DNA of 64,000 nt from Kalaharituber pfeilii. Taxonomy: Eukaryota > Ascomycota > Pezizomycetes > Pezizales > Pezizaceae. The stretch spans positions 1,116,001 to 1,180,000 of the forward strand of contig WHUZ01000008.1 of NCBI GenBank assembly GCA_015179045.1. Direction: 5' to 3'. The notes under the pieces are model-generated. The model saw nothing but the letters and a program-made list of their open reading frames with translations, had not been told where the DNA came from and did no database searches. Of this stretch, positions 46,161-56,686 are shown piece by piece; the stretch's first letter is position 1; the number at the start of each line of letters is the position of its first letter. Position numbers and translations under genes: made by a program.

Positions 46161-47223
46161 TTTGAGTGTTCATTCAGGTGCACTCAAGAATCTGGAGACT
46201 GATAAGTAGCGTAGGCCGTTCGAAAATGATAGCGATTGATAATTAATGGCGGCAGTTGCGTAGGCTTGCTGGAAACAACCTTCCCAACACCCTGTGAATG
46301 TAGTGATGTTTTATACAAAGCCGCTACATGGAACCTGAAACAAATACCGGGTGAGACGCCGTTATGTGGAGATCTGGCAATGATATCAGGCTAAATGTGT
46401 GTAACCCAATGACGTTACCCTCATATGGTTGGGGACATCTATACGCGGAGTGAATTTCGCATCAACTTCAACACTCAAATCGCAACCGAAATAAATAGAT
46501 AAAATTTGTTTTGTATCAAACAATGATAAGTTAGTGAATGAAAGGTAATATTTTGAAGCAATATCTATTGATTTGATTTTTTGTGATAGTGATTTGAAAA
46601 TCAAAGATAAGAAGTTTTTATATGGGAATGAGTTAAAATGTCCACCTTTAGTAACTATTAAATATGGTATAGTACATGCTACTCTAACCAAAACGGACAA
46701 TTGCTAACCTAACATGGTAATAGACTATGTAAATCCTCTCTGCATATCATACTCCTTGGTACTAAGTTAACCCTTCACTATATGCATCAATAGTATGCAA
46801 ACAGTGAGAATAAAAATGATTAATAGATGCGGAAGAAACAGAAATATAATGGTAAAGGAAGAGTATTTCATGCGACTGATTTGAGCGAACGATATGTGCG
46901 ACCGATGCAACAGGTATATGAGAACCAGTATGCAGTGGAGGTTCAACTGGCATAGGGGGTAGCAGCGAACACCAGCAGTGGGAGTAGCAGGGCGGTGGGG
47001 GCAAGTGGAAGAAAACCAAATCGCTGGCAGAACAATGCATGTAACCGCTACATAACTAGTGCTTAGTCATCGAACCAAATGTCCGCCTACAGACATTCCC
47101 AACCATACCAACCGATATTCCCCTCACTAAATTAAAATAGTGTATTGCAGGACACAGAGACTAGGAGATAGGATGTGGGAGCATCTCCCGGAATGCTTCG
47201 TGCAGTAACTGGGTTGATTTAAG
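46161..47223. other. gene-free stretch upstream of GH5
   Basis: No gene is recognised. The nearest part probably holds the former GH5 promoter. Confidence 0.45.
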
Positions 47224-47225
47224 TA

Positions 47226-47753
47226 CAGTCAAACCTGTCTTATTGGATAACGTCGGGACCGGAGGGTTCTATCCAATAAGACAGGTTATCCGCTTAGACA
47301 GGGTTGAGTGGAGAGGTAAATTTCCGTGCTATATACATGCAGATTAGAGCTACAGCAGGTACGTATATGAATAATAAACTATACGGATGCAAATAAGAGG
47401 TAATAGATGCCTGTTTCAAAGGGGACTTGAAGCTTTGGAAGCTGTTGAGGATAACAGAATAGTTGGCACCGTTCAACCTCAGTATGAGCTTCGTATTCGC
47501 GCTTCTTCGCCCATAGCGTTTGACATGCCATACACTGACCACAATCTAAGGTACGAGATCTGTAATTGCCAGTAACTGTATACCTAGTAGAGGTAAAATT
47601 TTTTTCAATACGGATCACTTGGAACGCTCCCACAAAAGCCTGTATGCGGGGTTACTTGACCCACAAAAAAAAAAAAGAAAAGAAAAGAAAAAGTCCATGA
47701 TCCTTGCTAGCATTCGCGCTATCCAATATGACAGGTGCAATTACGGAGTACTG
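47226..47753. mobile_element. pogo-type element, about 528 bp, third subfamily
   Basis: The left end CAGTCAAACCTGTCTTATTG beside TA and a diverged right end (reverse complement includes CACCTGTCATATTGGATAGC) beside TA at 47754-47755 define it. There is an inner partial inverted copy (TATCCAATAAGACAGGTTAT at about 47270). Its left 150 bp matches sequence at 58885-58984, where the hAT element has landed. No transposase frame is seen. Confidence 0.65.
47639..47700 (+). repeat. second non-LTR tail fragment with A-rich tail
   Basis: GCCTGTATGCGGGGTTACTTGA followed by A-runs with AAAAG units lies inside the pogo-type element. CCCACAAAA occurs on both sides of the 22 bp core, which hints at a minimal insertion or chance. 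Confidence 0.55.
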
Positions 47754-47819
47754 TACCATGTAAATCCGGGAAAGGGGCCGGCAAAAGTGTTATTCATCCA
47801 ATGATGAAAATATCCAATA

Positions 47820-47993
47820 CAGGTGACCCTGGCTATAATGAACCTCTTTTTAGTGAAAACCTGGCTATAGTGAAGGGATGAGCGAGCTTCTTTGTCTTCA
47901 CAGGTAAAGAAAGTGCCCTCGCTATAGTGAAAACTGGTTATAGTGAAGAAAAGCGGTCAGATTCTTGGCCTTCATTATAGCCGGGTTCACCTG
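47820..47993. mobile_element. pogo-type MITE, 174 bp
   Basis: Inverted ends CAGGTGACCCTGGCTATAAT and CAGGTGAACCCGGCTATAAT (reverse complement) beside TA (47818-47819, 47994-47995). Inside are two further inverted GCTATAGTGAA blocks. It is the longer relative of the 99 bp copy at 38651. Confidence 0.9.
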
Positions 47994-47995
47994 TA

Positions 47996-48639
47996 ATCTA
48001 CACCTGCAAGCTCATGCCGGCGATAGGCAGTTTATGAGTAGTGACGTTTGGAAGTGTTAGTACTAGCGTCATCTATAGAAGCCAGTCTTGGAACCTCTCT
48101 ATTGCCAAGCCTGCAGTACCTACAGGCTTCGGAAGATGGATCAGAAGCAAGGCGCGATCCAGACTGTCCTTAAAATGGCATCCAAGAGCAATGCTTCATG
48201 GGCGCCTCGTAGTTTCCTCACGAGACTAGGCTTCTCGGTAACGTTCACTGCACTCCGTAACTCGTTATGTTAGCAGTTCTGAGTGGGGATGCAGTTTGGC
48301 TTGGCACAAGTGGGTTGCCAGCGCCCGCCAAGGACAATATATATATCTCTTGGCATCCGCGAAGCAGCAACGGGGCATGAAGGTGGGCATGAAGGTGGGC
48401 TGCTTTTTCAGAATGTAATATTCGTGCCAATTATGCTTTTCGGTAGTCCAGTTTGTTCTTCGGGAGCTAGATTCGCGGTAAGCTGCACACGGGCGGCAGT
48501 TTCCTCAAGTTCGCGGCCCAGTTGGTAATGGAAGGTCGTCAGGCTGGAGACAATGCGCATGTCCAATATGTCACATGACGGGACGGCAACAGAGGCAGTC
48601 AGCTGGCTCGATGCAGGCAGTCATGCTCGAGTGGAAACT
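47996..48639. other. gene-free spacer
   Basis: Short overlapping frames without motifs. Confidence 0.4.
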
Positions 48640-48970
48640 CAGCGGCGCACGCTGAAAAGCCGGCTAGCAGCCTTGCCGCCCTTGTTGGGGCAACGTTTGC
48701 AGGCGCACGCGTGGCTCCGGGTGGGGCTGGGGGCTGAGGGCGAAGGCCCCGAGCCGATGCCTGCGGCGGGCGCGGCGCCACAGCGTGTTTACGCTCACCC
48801 CTTGGCGACGGCAAACCTGCAGGCTGCGCCCCCACCTGGCTCAGGCTAGCCCTAAGCCCAGCGCCGCGATCTTCCTGAGCCGACCCTCGTGCCCGCGCCC
48901 GCGCCCGCCCCGCCCCGCTCCAATTGCAAGCAGTGCCTGCAGGCCGCCAGGTGCAGACGAGACGACGAGC
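48640..48970 (+). promoter_or_regulatory. GC-rich upstream block
   Basis: GC-rich sequence, with GCCCGCGCCCGC-type runs at 48885-48915, ends at the ATG at 48971. It resembles the blocks before the other supported genes. The frame is open through it from a GTG at 48785, which has no ATG and a biased Pro/Arg/Ala composition, so I treat it as untranslated. Confidence 0.45.
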
Positions 48971-51235
48971 ATGACTTGCAGCCCTCTGGCCGCAAGCGAT
49001 AGCACTGCTGCCGGCGACAACAGTATCGAGAGCGACAGCGGGGGCAGCCGTGACTGCCTGTCATCCGAGCCTCACCATCCTCCACATACAGGAACCAGAA
49101 CTGCAGAGATATACCCCTCTTCTCCATCCTCTGATAATATCAACAACGGCCGCGCTTCTGCGGAGACCGACAGCCCCAATACAACATTCGAGACACAGGT
49201 TGAGACACTTCTTCAGCAAGCCCTTTACGCTCTGGCAAGCAATAATTCCTGCCCAGCCGCCGCCTCTGCCGCAGAGATAACTGACCCTATGGAGAACAAA
49301 CACGCCACTGACTACAAACATCACCTCCCAAACCTAGAGTCTGTGACTCCAGAACCTATCTCACAGGGCCAACTTGCAGCTTCGATTGATGAGTTATCGG
49401 TTGCCGAACAACATCATGAGTCGACAGTGATAGGACACAGCAATGATAACGATTATGCTCGCAAGAAACCAAAAACGGCCTCAAAATCAACACAGATACC
49501 GTTCGTCCAGTCTGGCTGTAGTCAGGACGTTCAAATGGACACTCATCAAAGGCTAAGGAGCACTGGGAGCCCACTGCCGAGCCCCTCACGAGAAGGTAGT
49601 ATGACCTCTCCAGAACTTCCTGTGGAAGTGACAATCTCAAGAGGTCGTTCACAGAAAGGTCAGAAGTCCTCACCGCCCAGACCTCGGCAGATGGAGGCCG
49701 CAGCTGCCAAGGGGCCCCTGCCTCACTCGTTTTCAGTTTCAGTGTCGTCTTCTTCATCTGAGCCTTCTGATGATCTGGATATTTTTCAAGAACTTTACTA
49801 TCATGACAAACTATCAGTTTCTGAGTCTGTAATAGGAGAATTACGTCGGCTTGCTCAGCGGGAGTTTTACTATCCATTTCACCCTGATAGGGAATATTTT
49901 CGCCAAACTAACGTCAATCCAAGAACGCAGCCGCTGTTACATCGAGAATCCTCATCGCCCTTAAAAAACCCAGACACAAAGGGAAAGGCACTTCTTCACT
50001 GGTATATTGCTTTGAAACCACCCGCACGATTTGGTTGCCCCTTGGAAGCCTCTCCTGAAGCCTGGGATCCAAGGGAGCAACGCCTGATCCCCTTGATTGA
50101 CGTCATTGATAAGCAGAGTGGTTTCAATAACAAATGGCAACGAGATATGATGGCCAAACTATACATATATATGTATTACCGTCATATTTGCGAACAAGAC
50201 AAATCTATTAATGCACTGAAACCTCTCAACAGGCTGGGAGTACAGCTTGAGCGTCGTACTCTACTTCCTGTGGTTCTAGTTTGCACCTTTTGCGGCCAAT
50301 ACTCGGATCTAGATTGGGACCACATTGAGTTGTACGACAAGCACGAGATCAAAAAGCATTATATCCAAAGGCTTGGAAGCAATCCAAACAACTCTGAACC
50401 CTTGAGAATAGGGATACTCTCCGTACTTACTTGCAATCATCCAAATTGTCAGAACAAGTCGGCCAATAGAATGCCCAGGCGACGTACCTATAGTGGACGC
50501 CATGATGACGAGGACTTCTATTGCCAATCCTTCACCCTGAAACTTGAGAAAGGGAAGCACCGAATAGAATTATGTAATATCCTCAAGAATCCTGTTGGAT
50601 ATTTTCCGCAATACCTTGGCGGTGAAGAGGAGAAAGAGAAATGGCGTGTCCGGGCACTTGACGAAAATACCGTACGCTACCTTCGCATAGAAAGCTATAT
50701 GGCCAGCATTATAGATGAGTACTCTGAGAGTTGCCGAGTCTGTGAAAAACATGTTACCGCAGATTTGCTTGCAAAACAGAAATGGACCGACGAAAAGATT
50801 AGAAAGTTTGCACAAAAAGGAAACGTGTGTGAGGGGGGGATATGCACTTGGGCGGAGGCATTGGGCAAAACAGTAGAGCATATGGAACAGGGACTTGGGG
50901 ATTCATGGGCTGAAATGGTCAAGGTCTGCAGTGCCATGCGACGGGGAATGGGCGGGAGGATATCAAGGGCAAGGTCCCGTACACGCGTAAGCAGCAGAGC
51001 ACAAGCTGCTTATGATGAGTGGGAAGCCGAGACATCAGATGATGACAGCTTACTAGATGAGGATCATATGGATGAGAGTGATATGACGTCCAGAGTGGTA
51101 AATGAAGCTACCGAGGACCCTATGGAGGAAGATGAACTAGATACTGAGAATGGGAGTGAATGCAGAATGTCTGAAACGGTCATGAACCTTGTGGGACCTG
51201 TACCTGATGATAGTTTGATGGAATATGAGCTTTAG
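48971..51235 (+). CDS. hypothetical protein with Cys pairs and acidic tail, 754 residues
   Basis: Function not recognised. It starts at ATG 48971 (MTCSPLAASD) and runs uninterrupted to TAG. Residues 1-250 are Ser/Pro/Glu-rich and probably disordered, including SVSVSSSSSEPSDDLD. Residues about 270-640 look folded: LRRLAQREFYYPFHPDREYF, then KALLHWYIALKPP, then four cysteine pairs (Cys438-x2-Cys441, Cys488-x4-Cys493, Cys588-x2-Cys591, Cys620-x4-Cys625). The pairs could bind two zinc ions. After RISRARSRTRVSSRAQA, an Arg-rich stretch that could be a nuclear signal, the last 70 residues are Asp/Glu-rich (DDDSLLDEDHMDESD). The mix suggests a nuclear protein with a protein or nucleic-acid binding zinc module. 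This is inference. Confidence 0.8.
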   Translation: MTCSPLAASDSTAAGDNSIESDSGGSRDCLSSEPHHPPHTGTRTAEIYPSSPSSDNINNGRASAETDSPNTTFETQVETLLQQALYALASNNSCPAAASAAEITDPMENKHATDYKHHLPNLESVTPEPISQGQLAASIDELSVAEQHHESTVIGHSNDNDYARKKPKTASKSTQIPFVQSGCSQDVQMDTHQRLRSTGSPLPSPSREGSMTSPELPVEVTISRGRSQKGQKSSPPRPRQMEAAAAKGPLPHSFSVSVSSSSSEPSDDLDIFQELYYHDKLSVSESVIGELRRLAQREFYYPFHPDREYFRQTNVNPRTQPLLHRESSSPLKNPDTKGKALLHWYIALKPPARFGCPLEASPEAWDPREQRLIPLIDVIDKQSGFNNKWQRDMMAKLYIYMYYRHICEQDKSINALKPLNRLGVQLERRTLLPVVLVCTFCGQYSDLDWDHIELYDKHEIKKHYIQRLGSNPNNSEPLRIGILSVLTCNHPNCQNKSANRMPRRRTYSGRHDDEDFYCQSFTLKLEKGKHRIELCNILKNPVGYFPQYLGGEEEKEKWRVRALDENTVRYLRIESYMASIIDEYSESCRVCEKHVTADLLAKQKWTDEKIRKFAQKGNVCEGGICTWAEALGKTVEHMEQGLGDSWAEMVKVCSAMRRGMGGRISRARSRTRVSSRAQAAYDEWEAETSDDDSLLDEDHMDESDMTSRVVNEATEDPMEEDELDTENGSECRMSETVMNLVGPVPDDSLMEYEL

Positions 51236-51280
51236 CTTCAAGAGAGAGTCAAAATAAGCATTCGCTTCTAGCTTGATAAA

Positions 51281-51336
51281 TCATCGTCATAGCCCTCAGG
51301 GCGGCAAACGATTAATGATATATATATATATAAAAA
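51281..51336 (+). mobile_element. LINE 3'-end micro-insertion in 3' flank (56 bp)
   Basis: TCATCGTCATAGCCCTCAGG, GCGGCAAACGATTAATGATA, (TA)n and a short A-run form the LINE tail in plus orientation. Perfect 12 bp repeats, TAGCTTGATAAA, flank it at 51269-51280 and 51337-51348. It lies only 45 bp beyond the stop codon of the 754-residue gene, so it is probably transcribed in its 3' UTR. Confidence 0.9.
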
Positions 51337-51348
51337 TAGCTTGATAAA

Positions 51349-51748
51349 GATACCTTTCTTATGCCCGATCAGCGGCGCTGGAGCATGGAATGGTGCATGG
51401 ATACTTGTAGGTATGGGCAAGATGAAGCCATGAGGAGGGGGTGACAGAGCCTTGGTGTTAGTGCTCTCCTATGGGCGTGGGACGGGTTTACCTGTGTCTA
51501 AGCAACTGCCGGTCGCTCAGCACCTCGCTCAAAGCAAGACAGCGAGTTGTGTTGGCCGTCCCAATCTCTTTCTGATCAAATCCCGAATGTCTCTCTTTTC
51601 AATCACTTTACCAGCGCTATACTTTTAGATTTTCCACTTTGCTATGAGGAGCATGATGAGCCATGCTTCAGGTCAATTGCAACTTCGCTTCAAGGTCGAA
51701 AGAACTGCCCTCTTTTCCCATTATACGAAACTAAGTATGTCTACGGTG
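51349..51748. other. gene-free spacer
   Basis: Two overlapping short frames at 51547-51838 run into the LINE copy. No gene. Confidence 0.4.
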
Positions 51749-51760
51749 CTTCCTGAACCA

Positions 51761-52034
51761 GTTTTTATTATTTCTTATTTTTTCATATATCATTACTCGT
51801 GTACCGCCCTGTGGGCTTTGATGAGACTAGTTACATAGGAGATAAAAGTCAGTAATAGGAAAGTAGAAGCTGGCCATTTATCTCTCCATCAACCTCAGCA
51901 AGTCCGTCACGGGGTCCCCCTCCCCTTCCCCCCATGGCCGGGGGCCTAGTATATCGCCTCCAACCCCCCTGGCCACTTCCTCCCCCACGTCTCGCACCTT
52001 TCTCATATATGTGTCACTGTTTCCTCCTCTTCTC
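51761..52034 (-). mobile_element. 5'-truncated LINE, 274 bp
   Basis: On the minus strand it encodes the end of the LINE polyprotein (SDTYMRKVRDVGEEVARGVG onward to TDLLRLMER and a stop at about 51878), then the tail with ACCGCCCTGTGGGC and a T-run. Perfect 12 bp target duplications, CTTCCTGAACCA, lie at 51749-51760 and 52035-52046. Confidence 0.9.
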
Positions 52035-52046
52035 CTTCCTGAACCA

Positions 52047-53287
52047 ATGTATTGCTCTTGACAGGAAGAAATAATCGCTTTACTTGACCACAGTCTGGGC
52101 ACGGAAACACTGCATTGCTCTGAATTTACCCAAGTTGGCAGCCCTTGCTCTACTTCCCTGCTCCTCCGGCACGAGATTTTGGCCTTCAAAACCTCAGAAA
52201 AGGTGAAGATCTTAGGGGCATGGATCAACATCAGCAGGGTCTAGCTACTTAGTATGTACTTAAGATGCCGCTGCATATGGAGGCATCCAGTCGATTTCAG
52301 GAACCAGACTAGAATTCAGGTAGCAGCTATCAGCTTTCAGCCTCTGTTCAATTGTGGGAACATGTATACGGAAGCTAAGTTTATGTCCCAAGCTATAACC
52401 AGAGCGGTTCGCCGTGGGAGTTCTGAGATTTAACTGTCCTAATTGCGTAAAAGACTAGTCTCACTTATACACAAAACATGATTCTATACAAACCAAAGGT
52501 TCGAATATACAAACCGTAAGTCGTACCTGCGGCCGGCCATGAAAGGTGACCTACATTGGTAGAATCAACTTCAATCAAGACCAGCAAGTTGATCCAAAAT
52601 AAAAAAACTCCTCCGTAAGTCGACTGCCCTTGTAGAGCGTTTGAAGGAGTCAAATCAAAGCTCTGTGTGGCCAACGCACTTTTTTTGCCTGTTCTAGACC
52701 CTTTCTCCGTAGATTATGGAGAGCGGGGATTTGTGGACTGGTGCCAAAGACGAGATTCTTCAATGAAATTATTAGAGAATGCAAGCACCAGCACTAATGG
52801 TTAGATCCTCCCGCACTGGCCAAAGATATAAGCTAGCCATCTTCTCACAAGGGACAGCAGCTTTATCTTGACTTGCTGTTTTTAAGCTTCTACTAAGAGT
52901 CATCCTCTACTTGTATTCATACATCTTGTAGTTGTCAAGGAATTTTCGGCCTCAGCATTCTATTCATAGTAGTTTCATCAGCAGCTCAATACAACTATTA
53001 CTTAGCTTAACTTGGGGAGAATCATGAAATGGTGGGCTGCGGGAAAGCCAGAAGAATTGTCTAGACTTATCTCGAATCTCACGAGACACCATAAATCGAG
53101 GTTAACTGCATCATCTCAGACGGAGTACCTCTCATATGCTGTGGCCTAAGGAGAACCCGAAGACCGTGGCCCAACTGGTGACAGATATTGAATTGCATCT
53201 GTTACCATCACTAGTGTTCAGGCTGCAGTGCTGGAGGACCTGGAGGTAAAAATGTGGAGGCAGGGCGAAGTAGAGGGCAATCCAGTC
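52047..53287. other. gene-free stretch
   Basis: No gene or repeat recognised. Confidence 0.45.
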
Positions 53288-53445
53288 AAGGATTGGTTTG
53301 CCAGTCTTGATCTGGAATCGCGAGCGGCCAGGTGCATGTTGGTATGCTGTGTATGTAACTTGAGTTGATAGATAGACTGTATTTGGCTCCCTGCCATAGG
53401 CTAGTAGTCTGTATGCGGTGCTACGTGCCCCGAAAAGAAGGAAAA
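53288..53445 (+). repeat. second non-LTR tail family, about 158 bp copy
   Basis: It runs from TTGGTTTGCCAGTCTTGATC to CCTGCCATAGGCTAGTAGTC, TGTATGCGGTGCTACGTGCC and a short A/G tail. It matches the 36318-36501 copy over its whole length but is diverged, and I could not find a target duplication. Confidence 0.75.
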
Positions 53446-54138
53446 AATGTCTAGGCAGTCGCAAATGTCCAAACGGGCATTGCTACCAATGTGGCTACAA
53501 ACACTCACACGCATATAGTTATCGAATCCCCACCGACATTAGGACAAGAACTGTGACCATTCATATGACTAATATTGTGACAAATGGTAGTGTCAGTGTA
53601 AGTTAATCAGCTATAGACATGAGCCACAATGATTGATTCAAGTTGGTCAATGTTTAGTTAGGGAGGGTGCCTACAAGAACCACTCCTGGGCCCAGAGAAG
53701 CCATTATGTGCGAGATATGTGTATTTTCCAATAGCATGGCTGCTGCATCCTTTTATTATTCACTGCGCTTTTAGGTATAGCGTGGGCTAACGTCAAGATA
53801 GTTTGATACAATATCTGCCCTTCCAGATACGCCTTCGTCATATAGAGGCCGATATATAGCGTTCTCAGATTTCTCGCCCTCGGCCGGGCCTTTCTGGCAC
53901 AAGATGGACATTTCGTAGGGTTCCGGTACCTAAGCAGCTTCTATCTTTAGAAACATGTGGGAGGGGGGCAGAAAATACTGAGATACTCAAGTGTTGAATC
54001 TCGTGTGTTTAATCCGACTAAGTAGTTGTCGATTTAGGTAGCAAGCACAGTTCGGTTGCTATACATACATGAATGCAATGAAAGAACTCAATATTGCTCT
54101 GCGGGGGTATTGCCATCCAGGCTGTGTTGACGCTACAT
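53446..54138. other. gene-free stretch
   Basis: No gene or repeat recognised. Confidence 0.45.
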
Positions 54139-54149
54139 GTAATTTAAGT

Positions 54150-54443
54150 GTGGTGCGGCGAAGAGGAGGAGACCACCCCCCATGTACTACACAGATGCAA
54201 AACTGGGAAAGTGAAATGGCCTGGAGGAGAGAAGGACCTGATTAGACCCCCAAAAAGCGACGGAGACATACCGGCAGATATCCTAGATTGGGCGGACCAA
54301 ATGAAAATGGACACGGAATTCCATCTCACTTATTTCCTAGACTGTATCTCCATTATTTTATCTTTTTATCATCTTTTATTTTCCACTATATATTTTACAT
54401 GTAACTAAATCGCCATAGCCTATAAGGCGGCAAGTGATCAATG

Positions 54444-54477
<34 letters not shown>

Positions 54478-54478
54478 C
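54150..54478 (+). mobile_element. 5'-truncated LINE, 329 bp
   Basis: It begins inside the Cys/His knuckle (WCGEEEETTPHVLHRCKTGK), continues to a diverged C-terminus and carries the tail GCCATAGCCTATAAGGCGGC, ATGATATT and a 30-base A-run. Perfect 11 bp duplications, GTAATTTAAGT, lie at 54139-54149 and 54479-54489. The knuckle has VLHRC where other copies have IWDR, so this may be a sister LINE lineage. Confidence 0.92.
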
Positions 54479-54502
54479 GTAATTTAAGTATTTTGCCCAA
54501 TA

Positions 54503-54925
54503 CAGTTTTCCCTTGCTATACCGGACCTCGTTGTACCGGAAACCTTGCTATACCGGATACTGTCAGGTTGCTACATACCGCTCCCATACAAAACCCTCTT
54601 GCTATACCGGACGCACTAAGAATACCGGACCGGACAGGAATTGCCAGGCACTTACCCCCCTGTCTCCATACAAATAATATTTGCTATACCGGATACACTA
54701 ACACTGATACGTCCAATCTTGGCTATCCCACATTGCATTCACCTTTCAGATGCTTACTAAACTTAACATTACATAATAAAATTAGGCTGTCGTTGTTCCC
54801 AATTACATTAATTTTCCTGCCCATCCCTATTCTGTTCTGCCAAGCATTTTATTCTATAACGGAACCTTGCTATACCGGACGAAAAAGGCCGGATTTTACA
54901 GATCCGGTATAGCAAGGGAAAACTG
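54503..54925 (+). mobile_element. pogo-type MITE, 423 bp
   Basis: Inverted ends CAGTTTTCCCTTGCTATACC beside TA (54501-54502, 54926-54927). The interior repeats GCTATACCGGA several times. Full-length match, in opposite orientation, to 37851-38283. It inserted 13 bp after the LINE target duplication. Confidence 0.9.
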
Positions 54926-54927
54926 TA

Positions 54928-55379
54928 GTTCTCGCAGTCAACCAGAGAGCAGCCTTAGTGATGGTGCAATGGCAGCGTCACGTGCGGGCGGTAACTTAGG
55001 CCTTGGCATGCCTACCCTCTCATGATCATTCTTCGCGATCGTCTGGTACTCCACCTTTCAAGCACTCTAGCAAACCGCTTGTACCCTTTTTCCGTGGGCG
55101 GAAGTAAGGCGTTAGGGCTTGCTACGCCTACCTCCTTGTGCCGGCGCATCTCTTTCCCGTAGATCGGTTCGAAGCTGTCCTGTAGGTACATTATTTTTTT
55201 CCATTAGCATGACATTAAAGCAGCAGGTTTTCCTTGGGCAATGGTTTGGTTGAATTTAGAATGCACCACGAGAGTTGTCAAGTTACTCGTCGCCTATTTC
55301 GCTCAATCCCCTACAACTCCCAACAGCCCCCCACTCGCATGCTACATTTCACTTGCTGCTCATTTCCGAGATACAGATC
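54928..55379. other. upstream region of MOSC gene
   Basis: No other gene. The frame upstream of 55380 starts at a non-ATG codon and is poorly protein-like, so it is taken as 5' UTR and promoter. Confidence 0.45.
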
Positions 55380-56686
55380 ATGATAATCAAAACACTGTTC
55401 ACTCACCCCATCAAGTCCCTTCGCCCGATTTCAGTTGAGGCAACCGTCATCGTCGCTACCGGCCCGCTCCATGACAGACAGTTCATGCTTATCCGTCCTG
55501 CGGCGCAGGAAAAAACGGTACACGAGAACATGAACATTTCCAAATATAGTCAGCTGTGCCTGTTTTTGCAGCAATTTTATCCATCTGGGTGCAGTATTGA
55601 GGACGCAGAGGGGGTGCTGGTGACTTATAGACCTCCCGAGAGACCACGAATCCCTCATGCCGAGAGAGCAAAGAACGGGGTATTGCTCGCCAGTGACGAG
55701 AGGGTCCTAAGGGTACCACTTCGCCCAGATACACGGAAGCTTGCCACGAGAAAAGTAAACATGCACGGGAGTGAGTGCATAGCGTACGACATGGGAGATT
55801 CCCCGTATGCGCAATTCTTCAGCGAGTGCCTTGGAATGGATGTCCGCTTGTTATATTTAGCACCCGGTACCTTCAGAAAGGTATTGGGCAATGTGGCCCC
55901 TTCGCCAGCAAAAGAAGCTCAGCAGGGAGGGGGGTGGCTCTCTCGAGTGCTTCCCTCAGTGTGGAGGGGAGAAAATGATGACGGTAAAGGGCAGTGGGGT
56001 ATTACCTTTGCGGATTGTGCTCCTCTGCTTGTTACTACAGAGTGGTCTCTAGAGGATGTCTCTAAACGGTTCCGGCATTCTGGGAATGGATGTACATCAA
56101 CCCCCGACGGAAGCAAGGGAGGAATGGACATGTCCAAGTTCCGACCGAATATAGTTCTCGGTCCATCGCCCCAGGGTGGCGATGACACAATTACGGCATG
56201 GGACGAAGACTTTTGGGCAGAGCTAATGGTGCATCCCCGACGCGACAGGAATACAGATACTGGTGAGGCCACCGATGTGAAGATCCTTCTTACCCAAAAT
56301 GCAGGGCGGTGTAGGACCATCAATGTTGAATACCACTCTGGGGATTTTGGAGATACAAAGCTTCCTGATAGTGAGGAACCGTTGAAGTATTTAATGAAGG
56401 ATAGGAGGGTTGACCCGGGGAGTAAGTGGAATCCAATTTTTGGAAGATACGGATTTTTGGGTGAGGATGGACCAGTAAGGGTTTCAGTCGGGGACAGGGT
56501 TGAGGTTGTCCGGAGGAATCAGGAACGAACAGTGTTTTGTAGGTGCCAATGCCGATACATTCCTCTGTGGCAGTTGGACGGAGTATCTCATTCGCTGCGC
56601 AGACACGACCTATTGCTGACCTTTCTCTTTATTGCATTACAGCTTGGCCCGGACTTTCCACCGAACCCAGTGCCGTTGGTGATTGA
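55380..56686 (+). CDS. MOSC-domain protein (mARC/YiiM-like), two exons, 400 residues
   Basis: MOSC domains bind the sulfurated molybdenum cofactor in mARC-type amidoxime reductases and related proteins. Exon 1 is 55380-56538 and exon 2 is 56643-56686. The 104 bp intron starts GTAGGT and ends TTACAG. Splicing turns the frame into ERTVF-SWPGLSTEPSAVGD, close to the usual family ending, whereas read-through gives unrelated sequence, so the intron is well supported. The start MIIKTLFTHPIKSLRP is the N-terminal MOSC barrel motif. LHDRQFMLI follows at about residues 30-38. FADCAPLLVTTEWSLEDV, MSKFRPNIVLG and GRCRTINVEYHSG with Cys311, the expected cofactor-ligand position, lie in the MOSC domain. 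There is no N-terminal membrane anchor, so it may be soluble. Confidence 0.9.

Noticed and set aside
54493..54912. 139-residue frame
   Set aside because: It lies almost wholly inside the pogo-type MITE at 54503-54925.
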